Source: a virus. From it: 21,065 nt of DNA. Shown here piece after piece: positions 20,946 to 21,065 of the stretch. Positions within the stretch are counted from its first letter, which is position 1, and every line of letters starts with the position of its first letter. The stretch spans positions 1 to 21,065 of the IMG/VR virus record IMGVR_UViG_3300042882_000428, one strand, 5' to 3'. The notes under the pieces were generated by a model, which saw only the letters and a list, made by a program, of their open reading frames with translations, was not told the origin of the DNA and ran no database searches. The translations under genes were made by a program, and so were the position numbers.

Positions 20946-20964
20946 GACGGGCCTCCGTCACGGA

Positions 20965-21065
20965 CTAGCTACGGGCAATACGGATGGTGGCCTGGCCTCG
21001 GATCGCGTCCTGCGTCGCCAGCGTGAGCGTGGACGAGTTGACGGTGCCAGCACGGCTCAGAAGCG
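20965..21065 (-). CDS. Tail-region gene, only its 3' end visible
   Basis: An open frame enters from the right edge and stops at TAG (20965-20967), about 20 bp before the tube-like gene. The visible end reads VNSSTLTLATQDAIRGQATI and then RIARS. In siphoviruses this position usually holds a head-tail completion or tail-terminator protein, but too little is visible to identify it. Confidence 0.5.
   Translation of the reverse strand, partial: LLSRAGTVNSSTLTLATQDAIRGQATIRIARS

Noticed and set aside
1-21065. tRNA genes, ribosomal RNA genes, CRISPR arrays and insertion sequences
   Set aside because: I saw no cloverleaf, rRNA core, regularly spaced spacer array or transposase. The only tandem array (3546-3678) has no variable spacers.

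Overview
This window looks like the early region plus part of the tail region of a temperate, long-tailed (siphovirus-like) phage or prophage with a GC-rich genome. Nearly every gene lies on the minus strand; the one convincing plus-strand gene is a tyrosine integrase at 10729-11670. Several clues suggest a planctomycete host, all from memory and not searched: the small secreted protein at the left edge, the cysteine-rich and beta-rich small proteins around 14.1-15.4 kb, and a dispersed repeat at 762-808 and 1106-1152 that can be read as NHAMQRT.

Reading in the direction of transcription (high to low coordinates), the right part (21065-14094) is a lambda-type tail module: a gene running off the edge, a small tail-tube-like protein, a G/GT tail assembly chaperone pair joined by a clear -1 frameshift signal, a 1218-residue tape measure protein, and several downstream tail or accessory proteins. 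One of these, at 14456-14938, is unusually AT-rich. Next come a HExxH metallopeptidase, a small unknown, a calcineurin-type phosphoesterase, a MazG-like protein and another small protein (14058-11737). A long imperfect hairpin at 11679-11729 separates this operon from the convergent integrase.

Left of the integrase is a divergent control region (10556-10728) with repeated CTGTACAG sites, then the early operon: an excisionase-like HTH protein, a 47-residue gene (9995-10138) found by its strong ribosome binding site, a 78-residue protein, a RecT annealing protein, two small proteins, a ParB-like protein, an SSB-like protein with a DDVPF tail, a PD-(D/E)XK nuclease, a fused primase-helicase, and a lambda-O-like initiator. 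The initiator gene contains an array of 22-bp palindromic repeats that is a strong replication-origin candidate. Next are a LexA-type DNA-binding domain without its peptidase, two small proteins, a DnaN-like sliding clamp, an HTH protein, and small cargo genes that end with the secreted protein. Many genes overlap by ATGA, TGATG or GTGA, which points to translational coupling.

Taken together, the early genes form a near-complete replication and recombination kit (initiator, origin, primase-helicase, SSB, clamp, RecT, nuclease) without a polymerase, which is presumably supplied by the host. The most unusual features are the 47-nt structured repeat that follows the stop codons of two small genes and makes a 344-bp cassette-like unit, the iteron array inside the initiator gene, and the well-formed frameshift signal.
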